NCBI GenBank assembly: GCA_964418125.1
Contig: CAYQKY010000002.1
Span: forward strand, 62,001 to 126,000
Length of the DNA: 64,000 nt
DNA from: JACJXW01 sp964418125
GTDB taxonomy: Bacteria > Bacteroidota > Bacteroidia > Chitinophagales > Saprospiraceae
Reading direction: 5' to 3'
Under the pieces are notes generated by a model that worked only from the letters and a program-made list of their open reading frames with translations, searched no databases and was not told the origin of the DNA. Of this stretch, positions 51,335 to 59,601 are shown piece by piece (the stretch's first letter is position 1; every line of letters begins with the position of its first letter). The position numbers and the translations under genes are program-made.

Positions 51335-51961
51335 TTAATTTTTTATCCGTTTTAGAGATATTGTAACTGTACTGTTATCGTGATATCGAGTTTGCTCTAT
51401 AAAAATCTTTTTCCTGGTAAATGCCTTGAGCCTTGTTTGATGGAATTCATCTTCAAATGACCCGTAATAGTATTTATTATTTGGATAAAAACCTATACAG
51501 GATATTTTAGGCTTCTGGCGGACTCTGATGCCAAATTTTTGAGAGCAATCCAGAGAGCAATTTTCTACAAGCATATTGCAACTACCGGGAAGCTCCTCCC
51601 AATATTCTCCATCTCCTGCTTTCCATGTGCCGCTTACTTGTCCAACTACTACCAAATCTATGTTATAGTCATTAAAGGAATTTTTATCCTCTTCTTCATA
51701 GGCCCAGTCATTATAGAATGCCTTGCAGGTAACATAGCGTTTATAAGTGCTATCAGGAAAGTATTCTATCTCCCCCTCGTAAAAAATAGTTTCCATAGCA
51801 TAAATCTCTTTGATTGAAAACTCCCATCTTCCCACAAGAGCTTCAGCTCGTTTTTTTACAGGAACATTCCAAAGAGCGATCCCTGATTCCGAGAAATATG
51901 ATCCCATATTGATAATGGCAACAAGGCCAATGAGGAGGCCATAAATTTTCAGCATCTTCAT
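51335..51961 (-). CDS. Exported hypothetical protein
   Basis: 208 residues with an N-terminal hydrophobic signal-like helix (IYGLLIGLVAIINMGSYF) and a strand-rich body with paired cysteines (CNMLVENCSLDCSQ). LVGRWEFSIKEI and VSGTWKAGDGEYWEEL suggest a lipocalin-like beta barrel, but I cannot assign a family. It is probably periplasmic and co-transcribed with its neighbours (spacing of 3 and 11 bp). Confidence 0.55.
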   Translation of the reverse strand: MKMLKIYGLLIGLVAIINMGSYFSESGIALWNVPVKKRAEALVGRWEFSIKEIYAMETIFYEGEIEYFPDSTYKRYVTCKAFYNDWAYEEEDKNSFNDYNIDLVVVGQVSGTWKAGDGEYWEELPGSCNMLVENCSLDCSQKFGIRVRQKPKISCIGFYPNNKYYYGSFEDEFHQTRLKAFTRKKIFIEQTRYHDNSTVTISLKRIKN

Positions 51962-51972
51962 AATCGTATAGT

Positions 51973-52857
51973 TTAGTTGAGTAAATTATTTCCCGAAGTC
52001 GTTTCTTCCAGTTTCTTAGGGGCCTCGATCTTCAGCTTTTCCTTGATCGCAAGTATTTCCTGCATATCAAGTTCACCGTCAACCATATCAAGGATGGCAT
52101 CCCTGCCCTTCTGCATGATTGCAAATTCCTCCAGGAAAAGGGAGATTGAACTAATGATCAGTGTGATGCTGACTGCCAGAGTGCCGAATGTAAGGTCGTC
52201 CGTGAAAAGGAAGAATATACCCTCTTCCGGGTGGGAGCTTCTGAAAGTAAATGCGGCTATACTTGCGGCGAGCATAAAGACACTCAGCTTTAACATACCG
52301 CGCGGTTCAACAAGCATCCGCAGAATCGTTTCATTGATGTCAAACCCGAATATTTTTCCACCCTTGCGATGTTCAAAGTAAATTCCATCTCCCCGGTAAA
52401 AGGAATAGCTGATGATGTTTTTCCTGGCTCTGGCTAGGTGGTATTTGAAATGGCCGGCCGCTTTGGCGAATATTACAACTATGAGAATGACAAAGGGATT
52501 AAGCAGGAATAGCAGCAGGTTAAAAGTGTAAACTGAAAAAGGCCAGGATGAAAAATTGAAAAAATAGAAACCTTTCATCCTGGCATATAATCCAAAAGAA
52601 TTACCCTCTACAAAAAGGATGAATAATATCCAGTGAAATAAAGTAAATAACAGCATGGCGAGAAAGAAAGAGCCAATGGTAAAAGCCCGCTCGCCCATGT
52701 TTTTACGAAGTAGCAGTCTTGCGGGAATACTGGCAATACTTACGATAAAGAAATATCCAACTGCCAGAATTCCAAGGAGGAGGTTTCGCTGATACAAGTG
52801 AGAAAACCCGCTGATCAGCTTTTGATTATCCGTCCGGTTTAAAGCTCCCTGTAACAT
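51973..52857 (-). CDS. Polytopic membrane protein downstream of the coupling ATPase
   Basis: 294 residues from ATG 52857 (MLQGALNRTDNQKLISGFSH), chosen because it follows the coupling gene without overlap. About five helices are visible: LLLGILAVGYFFIVSI, FTIGSFFLAMLLFTLF, LLLFLLNPFVILIVVIFAK, MLKLSVFMLAASIAAFTF and FGTLAVSITLIISSISLF. The C-terminus is charged. It may supply the membrane part that the coupling ATPase lacks. The family is not recognised. Confidence 0.6.
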   Translation of the reverse strand: MLQGALNRTDNQKLISGFSHLYQRNLLLGILAVGYFFIVSIASIPARLLLRKNMGERAFTIGSFFLAMLLFTLFHWILFILFVEGNSFGLYARMKGFYFFNFSSWPFSVYTFNLLLFLLNPFVILIVVIFAKAAGHFKYHLARARKNIISYSFYRGDGIYFEHRKGGKIFGFDINETILRMLVEPRGMLKLSVFMLAASIAAFTFRSSHPEEGIFFLFTDDLTFGTLAVSITLIISSISLFLEEFAIMQKGRDAILDMVDGELDMQEILAIKEKLKIEAPKKLEETTSGNNLLN

Positions 52858-52867
52858 AATTATGATT

Positions 52868-54358
52868 TTATGATTTTTGGTTAAAAGTGACTTTTCTGAA
52901 GTTCTTGTCATTCGACCATACCTTGCCGGCAACCGTGATTATCGCCTCGGCTTCATAGTTATTCAGCTCCCCTCCGGTTTTAAGGATGGTGAATTCACGC
53001 GGGTCAACCTGATAGTGCAGCTGCTGGTTGAGGTTGATGTTGTTATACTGGCCAGCACTGATCCCGCCTACGCTTCTGAAATATTTGCCGATGGAATCCG
53101 CAGCGAAATTGTTGGTCACCGGGTCAGAATTGTTGTGGAAGATTTTGATCGCCAGCAGGCCTAGCAGGGAATCCACCTTTGGCTTGGGGTTTCTGCCGCC
53201 TATTGCCGCATAAAAATTGCTGATGTTCTGAGTAATCAGGCATACACAGGTGCCTGATGACCTGGAGGTAGTAAGGAAGAGCTGGTCATATTCCGAGTTC
53301 AGGAAGAAATGGGCTTCATCAATCCAGAGGAAGGCGGGCATATCGCCTTCCCTGAATTTCCGGCGTTCCAGTGCCTGCTGTGTTAGGTATTTGAATATCC
53401 CCTGGGCATATACGCCAAGCTCCATATACTCCTTTATCGGGAAATCCATAATGATGATCTTCCCCTCCTCGATCCATTCCGGATAGATGTTAGTCTCGCA
53501 GGCGAAATATTCATAAAGCAGTCCACTGAGGAAAGGCTCCACCACGCCGAGGAATGACTCAACTATAATCGTCCTGGTACGCTCGGCCAGCAAGGCAAAT
53601 TCCCGGTTGAAGTAATTTTTTACCATGTGATATTGCCTTAAAAGCTGTTTGTAATTACTTCCTCTTTCTTCCTTTATCAGGCGCTTGGTAGCGTTGCACA
53701 GGCACCTGATGTAAAAATTCACCTCACCCCATTTTTCAAGTTTGTTGAGAATGCCGTTTTCATCATTTTCCTCCATCAACTGGTTCATTGCGCTGCGCTC
53801 CTCCTTCGTCAGGGTTGAGGTAATCACAGCGTGCATGTTGCTGATACTTACTTCTTCTCCTGCCAGTTTAAGAAGGTCAATCACCCGGCCTACCAGGCGC
53901 TTGAGTGCCGTATCCCAGAACCGCTCGCCCTCATGAGCCGCCCCCTGCCCGGTAACCGACCTCCCCATCTGGTAAAGGGTCATCAGCAGGTTAACCAGGT
54001 TGAAAGTTGCGCCAGCCCCCTTCCCTTTCCGGGTTACTTCAAACTGAAAGGGGTTAAACCTGTATCGGCTGCCTTCACAGAAAATAACCATGTCATCTTC
54101 CCGGTTACACTCCCTGATCATTGCCTCCCAATGCTCTCTTTCCTCCGGCTTGGCACAAAGGACAAGGCCTCCCATGCCTTTTTTGAGCAGGCTTTTTGCA
54201 TAGGTGCGGCCGCTTGAGGAGGTTTTTCCGGAGCCTGTACCGCCAACTATCAGGCAAGCCCGGAGGGAATCCCGCAGGACTACTGAATCTCTGGGATCAT
54301 CAGAGAATTTCAGGATCGGGTCGTCAAGTCTGGGAGGGTCAGTTTTTACTGCAAACAT
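52868..54358 (-). CDS. TraD/VirD4-like coupling ATPase without transmembrane domain
   Basis: 496 residues from ATG 54358 (MFAVKTDPPRLDDPILKFSD); a longer frame to 54469 begins inside a palindrome and is unlikely. Walker A GGTGSGKTSSSG lies at about 39-50 and Walker B AFLWIDEAHFF near 340. SRSSGTCVCLITQNISNF is the sensor strand of TraD/VirD4-type ATPases. The usual two N-terminal helices are absent. Its role is to bring the relaxase-DNA complex to the transfer channel. The adjacent membrane protein gene may make up for the missing anchor. Confidence 0.8.
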   Translation of the reverse strand: MFAVKTDPPRLDDPILKFSDDPRDSVVLRDSLRACLIVGGTGSGKTSSSGRTYAKSLLKKGMGGLVLCAKPEEREHWEAMIRECNREDDMVIFCEGSRYRFNPFQFEVTRKGKGAGATFNLVNLLMTLYQMGRSVTGQGAAHEGERFWDTALKRLVGRVIDLLKLAGEEVSISNMHAVITSTLTKEERSAMNQLMEENDENGILNKLEKWGEVNFYIRCLCNATKRLIKEERGSNYKQLLRQYHMVKNYFNREFALLAERTRTIIVESFLGVVEPFLSGLLYEYFACETNIYPEWIEEGKIIIMDFPIKEYMELGVYAQGIFKYLTQQALERRKFREGDMPAFLWIDEAHFFLNSEYDQLFLTTSRSSGTCVCLITQNISNFYAAIGGRNPKPKVDSLLGLLAIKIFHNNSDPVTNNFAADSIGKYFRSVGGISAGQYNNINLNQQLHYQVDPREFTILKTGGELNNYEAEAIITVAGKVWSNDKNFRKVTFNQKS

Positions 54359-54453
54359 GATTTCCGAGTTTGATTCGGGTAAAAAAATGGCTGGCTTTTC
54401 AAGTGGTGTCTCTGGCCTGAAGGTGAATATTTTAAGATTGATTGTGAGGCTTT

Positions 54454-54493
54454 GCAAATAAGTGGTCAAACATTTTATCGACCACTTATTTGC
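54454..54493. promoter_or_regulatory. Perfect 14-bp inverted repeat near the coupling gene start
   Basis: GCAAATAAGTGGTC (54454-54467) and GACCACTTATTTGC (54480-54493) pair exactly over a 12-bp loop. There is no T tract on either side, so an operator or recombination site is more likely than a terminator. It lies between the coupling gene start (54358) and the surface protein stop (54513). Confidence 0.55.
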
Positions 54494-54512
54494 ATGACGA
54501 TCTAAACAAAAA

Positions 54513-55955
54513 TTATCGCTTAATCATCTTTTTGGTTTCGGCAACTTGGCCATCAATGATTAAAGTGTAAAAGTATTGTCCGTTGGTTAAATTTTCTGCG
54601 TTAAAATTAACCGCTCCATCACCTTTGTCAGTAATATCTATACTCTTAATTAGTTCCCCACTCAAATTCCAAATTTCAATTTTGGCATCGTTTGAATTTT
54701 CCGGCATATAAAAACTGATTCTTGTGCTGTTCCTGAAGGGGTTTGGCACGTTTTGCCGTAGTTTGCTATCGCTTAAGTTGGTATTATATGTATCTGGTTC
54801 TCTTTGGTTGTCTTTGATTTCGACCAGATTTTGATTCTCAAGGCTGTTATCGTGAGCTAAAGAACCAGTATTATTAAAATTATTTAGGCCACTGCCAACA
54901 TAAACGCAATGGCATTTAGCATTTTGCTGTATTTGACTGTATCCACCACTAGCATAGTCCACACATACATAATATCCAACACCATTAATAGTGCCATAGT
55001 CAACTGTTTTTCCAGGTTGTCCGGCAGAATTTTTACATACATCTCCATTTATATCTTCGGCAGCAATGTAACCATTGGGACATCTGTTAAAACAACTTAC
55101 TCCTGTATTTATAGTGACCCAAATTGATTGAGGGGGGACTGGTTGAACAGATTGAGTAAGTGATATCCAATTATTATCTTTGTACAATTCAAGATCATTC
55201 GTTTGGGCATTCCATTGTACCATCCCGTTTATAGCTTCAGCCGCTTCACTAAGTTGAATGCCCCCGGTTGCAATGATATCTCCATTATTTTTTACCCTGA
55301 GAACTTCGTTGTCTGCATTCTGAGTCGAAAAAATGAGATCATTAGTACTATAGGAAGAAAATGTATTCATTAGCGATATAACTGGTTTATTTAATACAAA
55401 TTTGGGCCTATCTGTATCAATATTCCCATAAGAAGGATTCATAGCGCCAATATCTACATTGCCGTGATCACTTTCGATCCTTATGGCACCGCTGTTGATA
55501 TTTCCTCGTATTGCACCATTTATATGTAATTTAGACTTTGGATTACCTCCTACGCCAATGCCTACATTTCCATCTTTATTGACAAAAAATCTTAAATTAT
55601 TCCCATTAGTATATAACCCAATGCCGGTTCCAGAATCAGAAAGTATTCGGAAATCATTATTACTGGAGGAACCATAGCCGATATATCCTAATCTGGCATC
55701 AGCCTTATAAAAGCCTATTGTTGTTCTTGCATCGAAACCACTGGTACTTAAATCCTGCAATCGGATTTTTTCAGGATAATTGTAAGAGACGATATGAAAT
55801 GGACGAGCAGGGTTAGTAAGCCCAATCCCCACTTTATCACTGGTGTATGTACCACCATTTCCATTGGTTTGCCAACCTGGTTGGCCAGCCACATGACTCT
55901 GCTGAATTAACAATAAAGAGAATGGCATTAAAAAGAACAAATTTCTGATTTTCAT
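54513..55955 (-). CDS. Tail-fibre-like secreted protein with T9SS sorting domain
   Basis: About 480 residues from ATG near 55955. The signal peptide is NLFFLMPFSLLLIQQSHVAG. A repetitive strand-rich body has VGIGLTNPARPFHI, DGNVGIGVGGNPKSKLHING and similar words typical of phage-tail-fibre-like or collagen-tail-like surface proteins in this phylum. A cysteine-rich segment follows at about 305-380 (CFNRCPNG, KCHCVYVG). The end is a T9SS type A domain (NVPNPFRNSTRISF to VAETKKMIKR). It should be a surface adhesin, an unusual cargo for a conjugative element. Confidence 0.75.
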   Translation of the reverse strand: MKIRNLFFLMPFSLLLIQQSHVAGQPGWQTNGNGGTYTSDKVGIGLTNPARPFHIVSYNYPEKIRLQDLSTSGFDARTTIGFYKADARLGYIGYGSSSNNDFRILSDSGTGIGLYTNGNNLRFFVNKDGNVGIGVGGNPKSKLHINGAIRGNINSGAIRIESDHGNVDIGAMNPSYGNIDTDRPKFVLNKPVISLMNTFSSYSTNDLIFSTQNADNEVLRVKNNGDIIATGGIQLSEAAEAINGMVQWNAQTNDLELYKDNNWISLTQSVQPVPPQSIWVTINTGVSCFNRCPNGYIAAEDINGDVCKNSAGQPGKTVDYGTINGVGYYVCVDYASGGYSQIQQNAKCHCVYVGSGLNNFNNTGSLAHDNSLENQNLVEIKDNQREPDTYNTNLSDSKLRQNVPNPFRNSTRISFYMPENSNDAKIEIWNLSGELIKSIDITDKGDGAVNFNAENLTNGQYFYTLIIDGQVAETKKMIKR

Positions 55956-56095
55956 CGTATTATGATTTATGTTATGAAATTCTTTCATTGAGAAATTGCT
56001 TATTTCGTTCGGGCAAAAAATGACCTGTCCTTCAGAGGTGCCTGAAGAGTATGGGAGTGATTAATTAAGACTTAACTAATGCAAACGGAGAAGAA

Positions 56096-56866
56096 TTATT
56101 CTTCGGGTTTTCTCTTCGTGAATATCCTTGGTAGTTCTTTGCTCAAAAAATCATGTCCTGCTGAGCTAACTGGGATTTTAGTATTATTAACCTCAACATA
56201 CTTTTCCTCAAGACTGAAAGAATCAATATGTAAAATATTGACAAGAAATGAACGATGTAATCGACGAAATGAATTGTCTTTCAATTGTTCTTGTAAATAT
56301 TTTAGGGTTGCTGTTGAAGTGAATTTCCCTTTTTTTGTGTAAACCTCAATACAACCTCCTCCTATTGCCTCAGCATAAAAAATTTCCTTCTTTTCAGCTT
56401 TAGAATAAGCCTTATTACTTTCTCTAAAGAAAATCCTATCTTCAAGCAGTATTAAATTCTCATTTTCATTGTCAAACCCTTGAGATTCAGATAGCCTCCT
56501 TAAAGCTAACTCTATCGTAGTATCAAGCAGCTTTGGATAAATATTTTTTTGAATGTAAGCTTCAGGCACAGTAGAAAACGCCTTTTTTTTATATTTTTTA
56601 TGGTGAGCAGTAATGTAAATAATGGGAACTGGCTTAATGCTCTTAATGAGCTTTGCAAGGTTTATACCTGCTTCCTCATCTTCTGATGAATGAATATCAA
56701 GCAACGCTATATCCGGAAAATTGCGGGAAATCTGTGCTGCTGCTGCCTTTTTTGTGCAAGTTATATCTATTTCACTATATCCTAGTTTTCTTAGATAGTT
56801 GGCAAGATTTTCAGCTATACTAGGTTCGTCTTCAAAAATCAGAATTTTTGCTTTTGATTCCATCAT
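56096..56866 (-). CDS. LytTR-family response regulator
   Basis: 256 residues. The receiver domain (about 5-125) has acidic pocket FEDEPS, phospho-acceptor Asp57 in IALLDIHSS, and YITAHHKK and AYIQKN. The C-terminal LytTR DNA-binding domain (about 150-250) has EIFYAEAIGGGCIEVYTKKG, TLKYLQEQL, NSFRRLHRSFLVNI and VSSAGHDFLSKEL. Its cognate kinase is the next gene upstream, 9 bp away. The likely targets are the surface protein gene downstream and itself; no binding site is proven. Confidence 0.88.
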   Translation of the reverse strand: MMESKAKILIFEDEPSIAENLANYLRKLGYSEIDITCTKKAAAAQISRNFPDIALLDIHSSEDEEAGINLAKLIKSIKPVPIIYITAHHKKYKKKAFSTVPEAYIQKNIYPKLLDTTIELALRRLSESQGFDNENENLILLEDRIFFRESNKAYSKAEKKEIFYAEAIGGGCIEVYTKKGKFTSTATLKYLQEQLKDNSFRRLHRSFLVNILHIDSFSLEEKYVEVNNTKIPVSSAGHDFLSKELPRIFTKRKPEE

Positions 56867-56875
56867 TTAAAACGT

Positions 56876-58987
56876 TTAATTGAGGGGAATGGATAAGTTA
56901 AATAATGTCCCATGTTTGCTGCTTTCATAAGACAAGTTCCAGTTTAATCTTTCAGAAAAATTATCTATCATTTTAACTCCAAATGAATCTAATTTTGAAA
57001 AGTCAAAGTTTTCAGGAAACCCTTTGCCATTATCTCCTATCTCAATTAGTAGGTTCTTCTTATCATCCATGTTGGCCGTAAATCGTAATTTTGGATTTGG
57101 GATACCTTCAAAGGCATGCTTGAAAGAATTTGTCACTATTTCATTTACCACCATGCCTATTTGCATGGCTTTTCTATATTTAAGTTTCTTTTGTATCGCT
57201 CCAATAACAATATCTGTTTCAACATTTAGATTTTCTGTTTCGTGGAAATCCACCAGCTTTTTTATAAGTCCGGATAAATAATCACCTACTTTTACAGATT
57301 CTTTATGATCATCAGTTTGATACAATAAATCATGAATCTCTCCCATAGCTACAAGGTTAATCCATATTGAATTCAGTGCTTTCCTTGTTTTTCCATCTTC
57401 TAATTGGTCTTTCCTTAACGATATTTGGCTAATCATAACCTGTATATTGTTGGAGATCCTATGATGAGTTTCTTCACGCATTATCTCTAATTGTGTATTT
57501 TTCCTCCTTATGATAAAATATGCCCCTGAAAGAATCATGGTAAGAATTACCAAAAAAGCTATACTATAGGTTCTTTCTAATATTTTACGCTTACTCGCCT
57601 CAATTATTAATTCCTGTTCATTTATTTTTAACCGGTTTATCTCATCTCTAAAAGATTGCAGTTTTTTCTGAGAAGCCCGGTCAACTTTCAATAATGAATC
57701 TTGAATAACAATTGCCTTTAATAAAAAACCATACCCAGTTTTGTACTTTTTGCTGAAATAATACACATCTGCGATATTTAATAAGGCTTCCTTATCCCTG
57801 AGTGGGATATTTAATGAGTCTGCTAATGTTAATCCTTGTTCGACGAACATAAGGGCCTTTGCAATCTGCCCTTCCTTTTTCAGAAGGAAACCAATGTTTA
57901 ATAAAGGCTCAATTTTCATTGGTTTCAGCCCAATTTGATCTGAAATATCAATCGCTTTTTTATAAAGATTAAATGCTGAGTCATACAGTTCTAAGTCATT
58001 CTGATACATAATCCCATTGTTATTAAAAAGCACTGCTTTTTGATATATTGCAGCATACTTTAAGGCAGAGTCGGAGTATGCAATTGCTTTTTTTATTTCT
58101 CCAGTTTTACGAGAAAGTAGTTGCAACCTAGCATATGCATCGCTAATGGAAACCTCTTCTCCGGATTTTTTTGCATATTCAAGAGAAACCGTTAAGTACT
58201 TTTTGGCAGCATCTTCATTTTCCAGGAACATATACGTTTCACCAATTGTAGAAGAAGAAAGATAGGCAATTCGATAGTCTCCAGATTCTACACTCTTTTT
58301 ATAGGCTCGAAGGGAATAATCTAAGGCTTCATCGTATTTTAAAATTGTTTTATATGAAAGTCCGATATTTGCCAAATCCATAATATAGTATTGCCACTGC
58401 CCTGTTAATGAATCCAAAATTAAAATCTGTTTTAAAGTATCAATAGCTTCTTCAATTTTCTCTTCTCTGAATAGAACCTGAGATAAACTGCTATAGGCAG
58501 TTCCAATGCTTAAAGTATCTTTTGATTCTTGGGCAATAAATAAGGCTTCATTAAAAAAATATGAAGCACATTCAAGATCACCTATATACATATGACATAA
58601 GCCTAAATCATTAAGTATTGTAGACATTAATCTGTCATCACCTAGATTCTCAAATATTTTTTCTGCATCTTCAAATTTTAATATTGCATTAGTGTATTCG
58701 CGTTTATCAAAATGTATATTTCCTAATGCTCTATAGCTTTTTCCCAATTCACGGGCGAGTCCTTCCCTTTCAGAAATTTGGAAAGCAGAATCAGCCATTT
58801 CTTTTGCCGATACCTTATCGTTATACCTTAACTCTTTGAACAGATTTAAATAAAGGTCAACTCGTTCACTTTCATCTACCGCCTTATTTAACTCTACCTT
58901 GAGGCTATCAATGATAGGGGTTTGTGCCATTAAGCAGGTTCCTAAACATAAATAGGCACCGATAAATATACTTCTAATGGAAACCAT
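56876..58987 (-). CDS. TPR-containing sensor histidine kinase (HisKA_2/HWE type)
   Basis: 703 residues. A signal peptide (MVSIRSIFIGAYLCLGTCLM) precedes about nine TPR repeats (about 30-430; examples AYSSLSQVLFREEKIEEAID and AAKKYLTVSLEYAKKSGEE). One helix follows near 475-495 (SIAFLVILTMILSGAYFII). The dimerisation/phospho-acceptor helix has EETHHRISNNIQVM, and the ATPase has NEIVTNSFKHAFEG and GDNGKGFPENFDF. The outside TPR domain would sense a ligand and pass phosphate to the LytTR regulator. Confidence 0.9.
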   Translation of the reverse strand: MVSIRSIFIGAYLCLGTCLMAQTPIIDSLKVELNKAVDESERVDLYLNLFKELRYNDKVSAKEMADSAFQISEREGLARELGKSYRALGNIHFDKREYTNAILKFEDAEKIFENLGDDRLMSTILNDLGLCHMYIGDLECASYFFNEALFIAQESKDTLSIGTAYSSLSQVLFREEKIEEAIDTLKQILILDSLTGQWQYYIMDLANIGLSYKTILKYDEALDYSLRAYKKSVESGDYRIAYLSSSTIGETYMFLENEDAAKKYLTVSLEYAKKSGEEVSISDAYARLQLLSRKTGEIKKAIAYSDSALKYAAIYQKAVLFNNNGIMYQNDLELYDSAFNLYKKAIDISDQIGLKPMKIEPLLNIGFLLKKEGQIAKALMFVEQGLTLADSLNIPLRDKEALLNIADVYYFSKKYKTGYGFLLKAIVIQDSLLKVDRASQKKLQSFRDEINRLKINEQELIIEASKRKILERTYSIAFLVILTMILSGAYFIIRRKNTQLEIMREETHHRISNNIQVMISQISLRKDQLEDGKTRKALNSIWINLVAMGEIHDLLYQTDDHKESVKVGDYLSGLIKKLVDFHETENLNVETDIVIGAIQKKLKYRKAMQIGMVVNEIVTNSFKHAFEGIPNPKLRFTANMDDKKNLLIEIGDNGKGFPENFDFSKLDSFGVKMIDNFSERLNWNLSYESSKHGTLFNLSIPLN

Positions 58988-59144
58988 AGTTTACAGTTTT
59001 GATTTGACCGTTCAGCATTAAAGAAAAAACAAATTAATGGATATTCCTATGCACTTCCGATGAGTGGAATGTTTATTCCAGTGAGTCTTGAAATTTTTTC
59101 GTTAAGGTTCTATTTCGCCAATGATGCGATAGTGCTGTACAAAT

Positions 59145-59372
59145 ATGTGTAAATCATATATGACCGTACCCGATAATTCCATTTTTTCATTTAAATCAAA
59201 TGGTATGGATTGGGTAACGATCTTAGTGATTATTGTCGGAGTTGTAGGTCTTATTGTTTTAATTGATTTTTTCATTGAAAACAGAAGGCTCAACAAGAAA
59301 CTAAAGAAAAAACAAAAAGAAATTGAGCGCCTTGATAAGATTAACAAGGAACTCAATGATAACTCCGAGTAA
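59145..59372 (+). CDS. Small membrane protein with coiled-coil tail
   Basis: Up to 75 residues; ATG 59205 (MDWVTILVIIVGVVG) is a good alternative start, giving 55. One hydrophobic helix is followed by a strongly charged coil (NRRLNKKLKKKQKEIERLDK). The function is unknown. A weak hairpin (AGGCATTCT with AGAGTGCCT, near 59379-59405) after the stop may be a terminator. Confidence 0.5.
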   Translation: MCKSYMTVPDNSIFSFKSNGMDWVTILVIIVGVVGLIVLIDFFIENRRLNKKLKKKQKEIERLDKINKELNDNSE

Positions 59373-59601
59373 GATTTTAGCAGGCATTCTACATTTTTGA
59401 AGAGTGCCTTCTATTCAAAATCCCTTGCTACCCTGATACTTTTCTACCTCACTTCTCATCCCATTTCCAGTTTTCCCGTCTTTTCCAACTTATTGATATT
59501 GCATCACTTACGCTGCTGTTTTAACTTGTTTTTACATCCTCTAGCTGTGTTAAGGGGAGACGCCTGTAACTAATATTTCTTATACTTAGACTAGGTAAAA
59601 G
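59373..59601. other. Upstream region of the relaxase gene, candidate oriT location
   Basis: 229 bp without a gene. The oriT of MobF elements is often beside the relaxase gene, but I see no convincing nick-site dyad here apart from the short hairpin at the left end. TTCCCGTCTTTTCC near 59473 also occurs near 35248. Confidence 0.3.
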
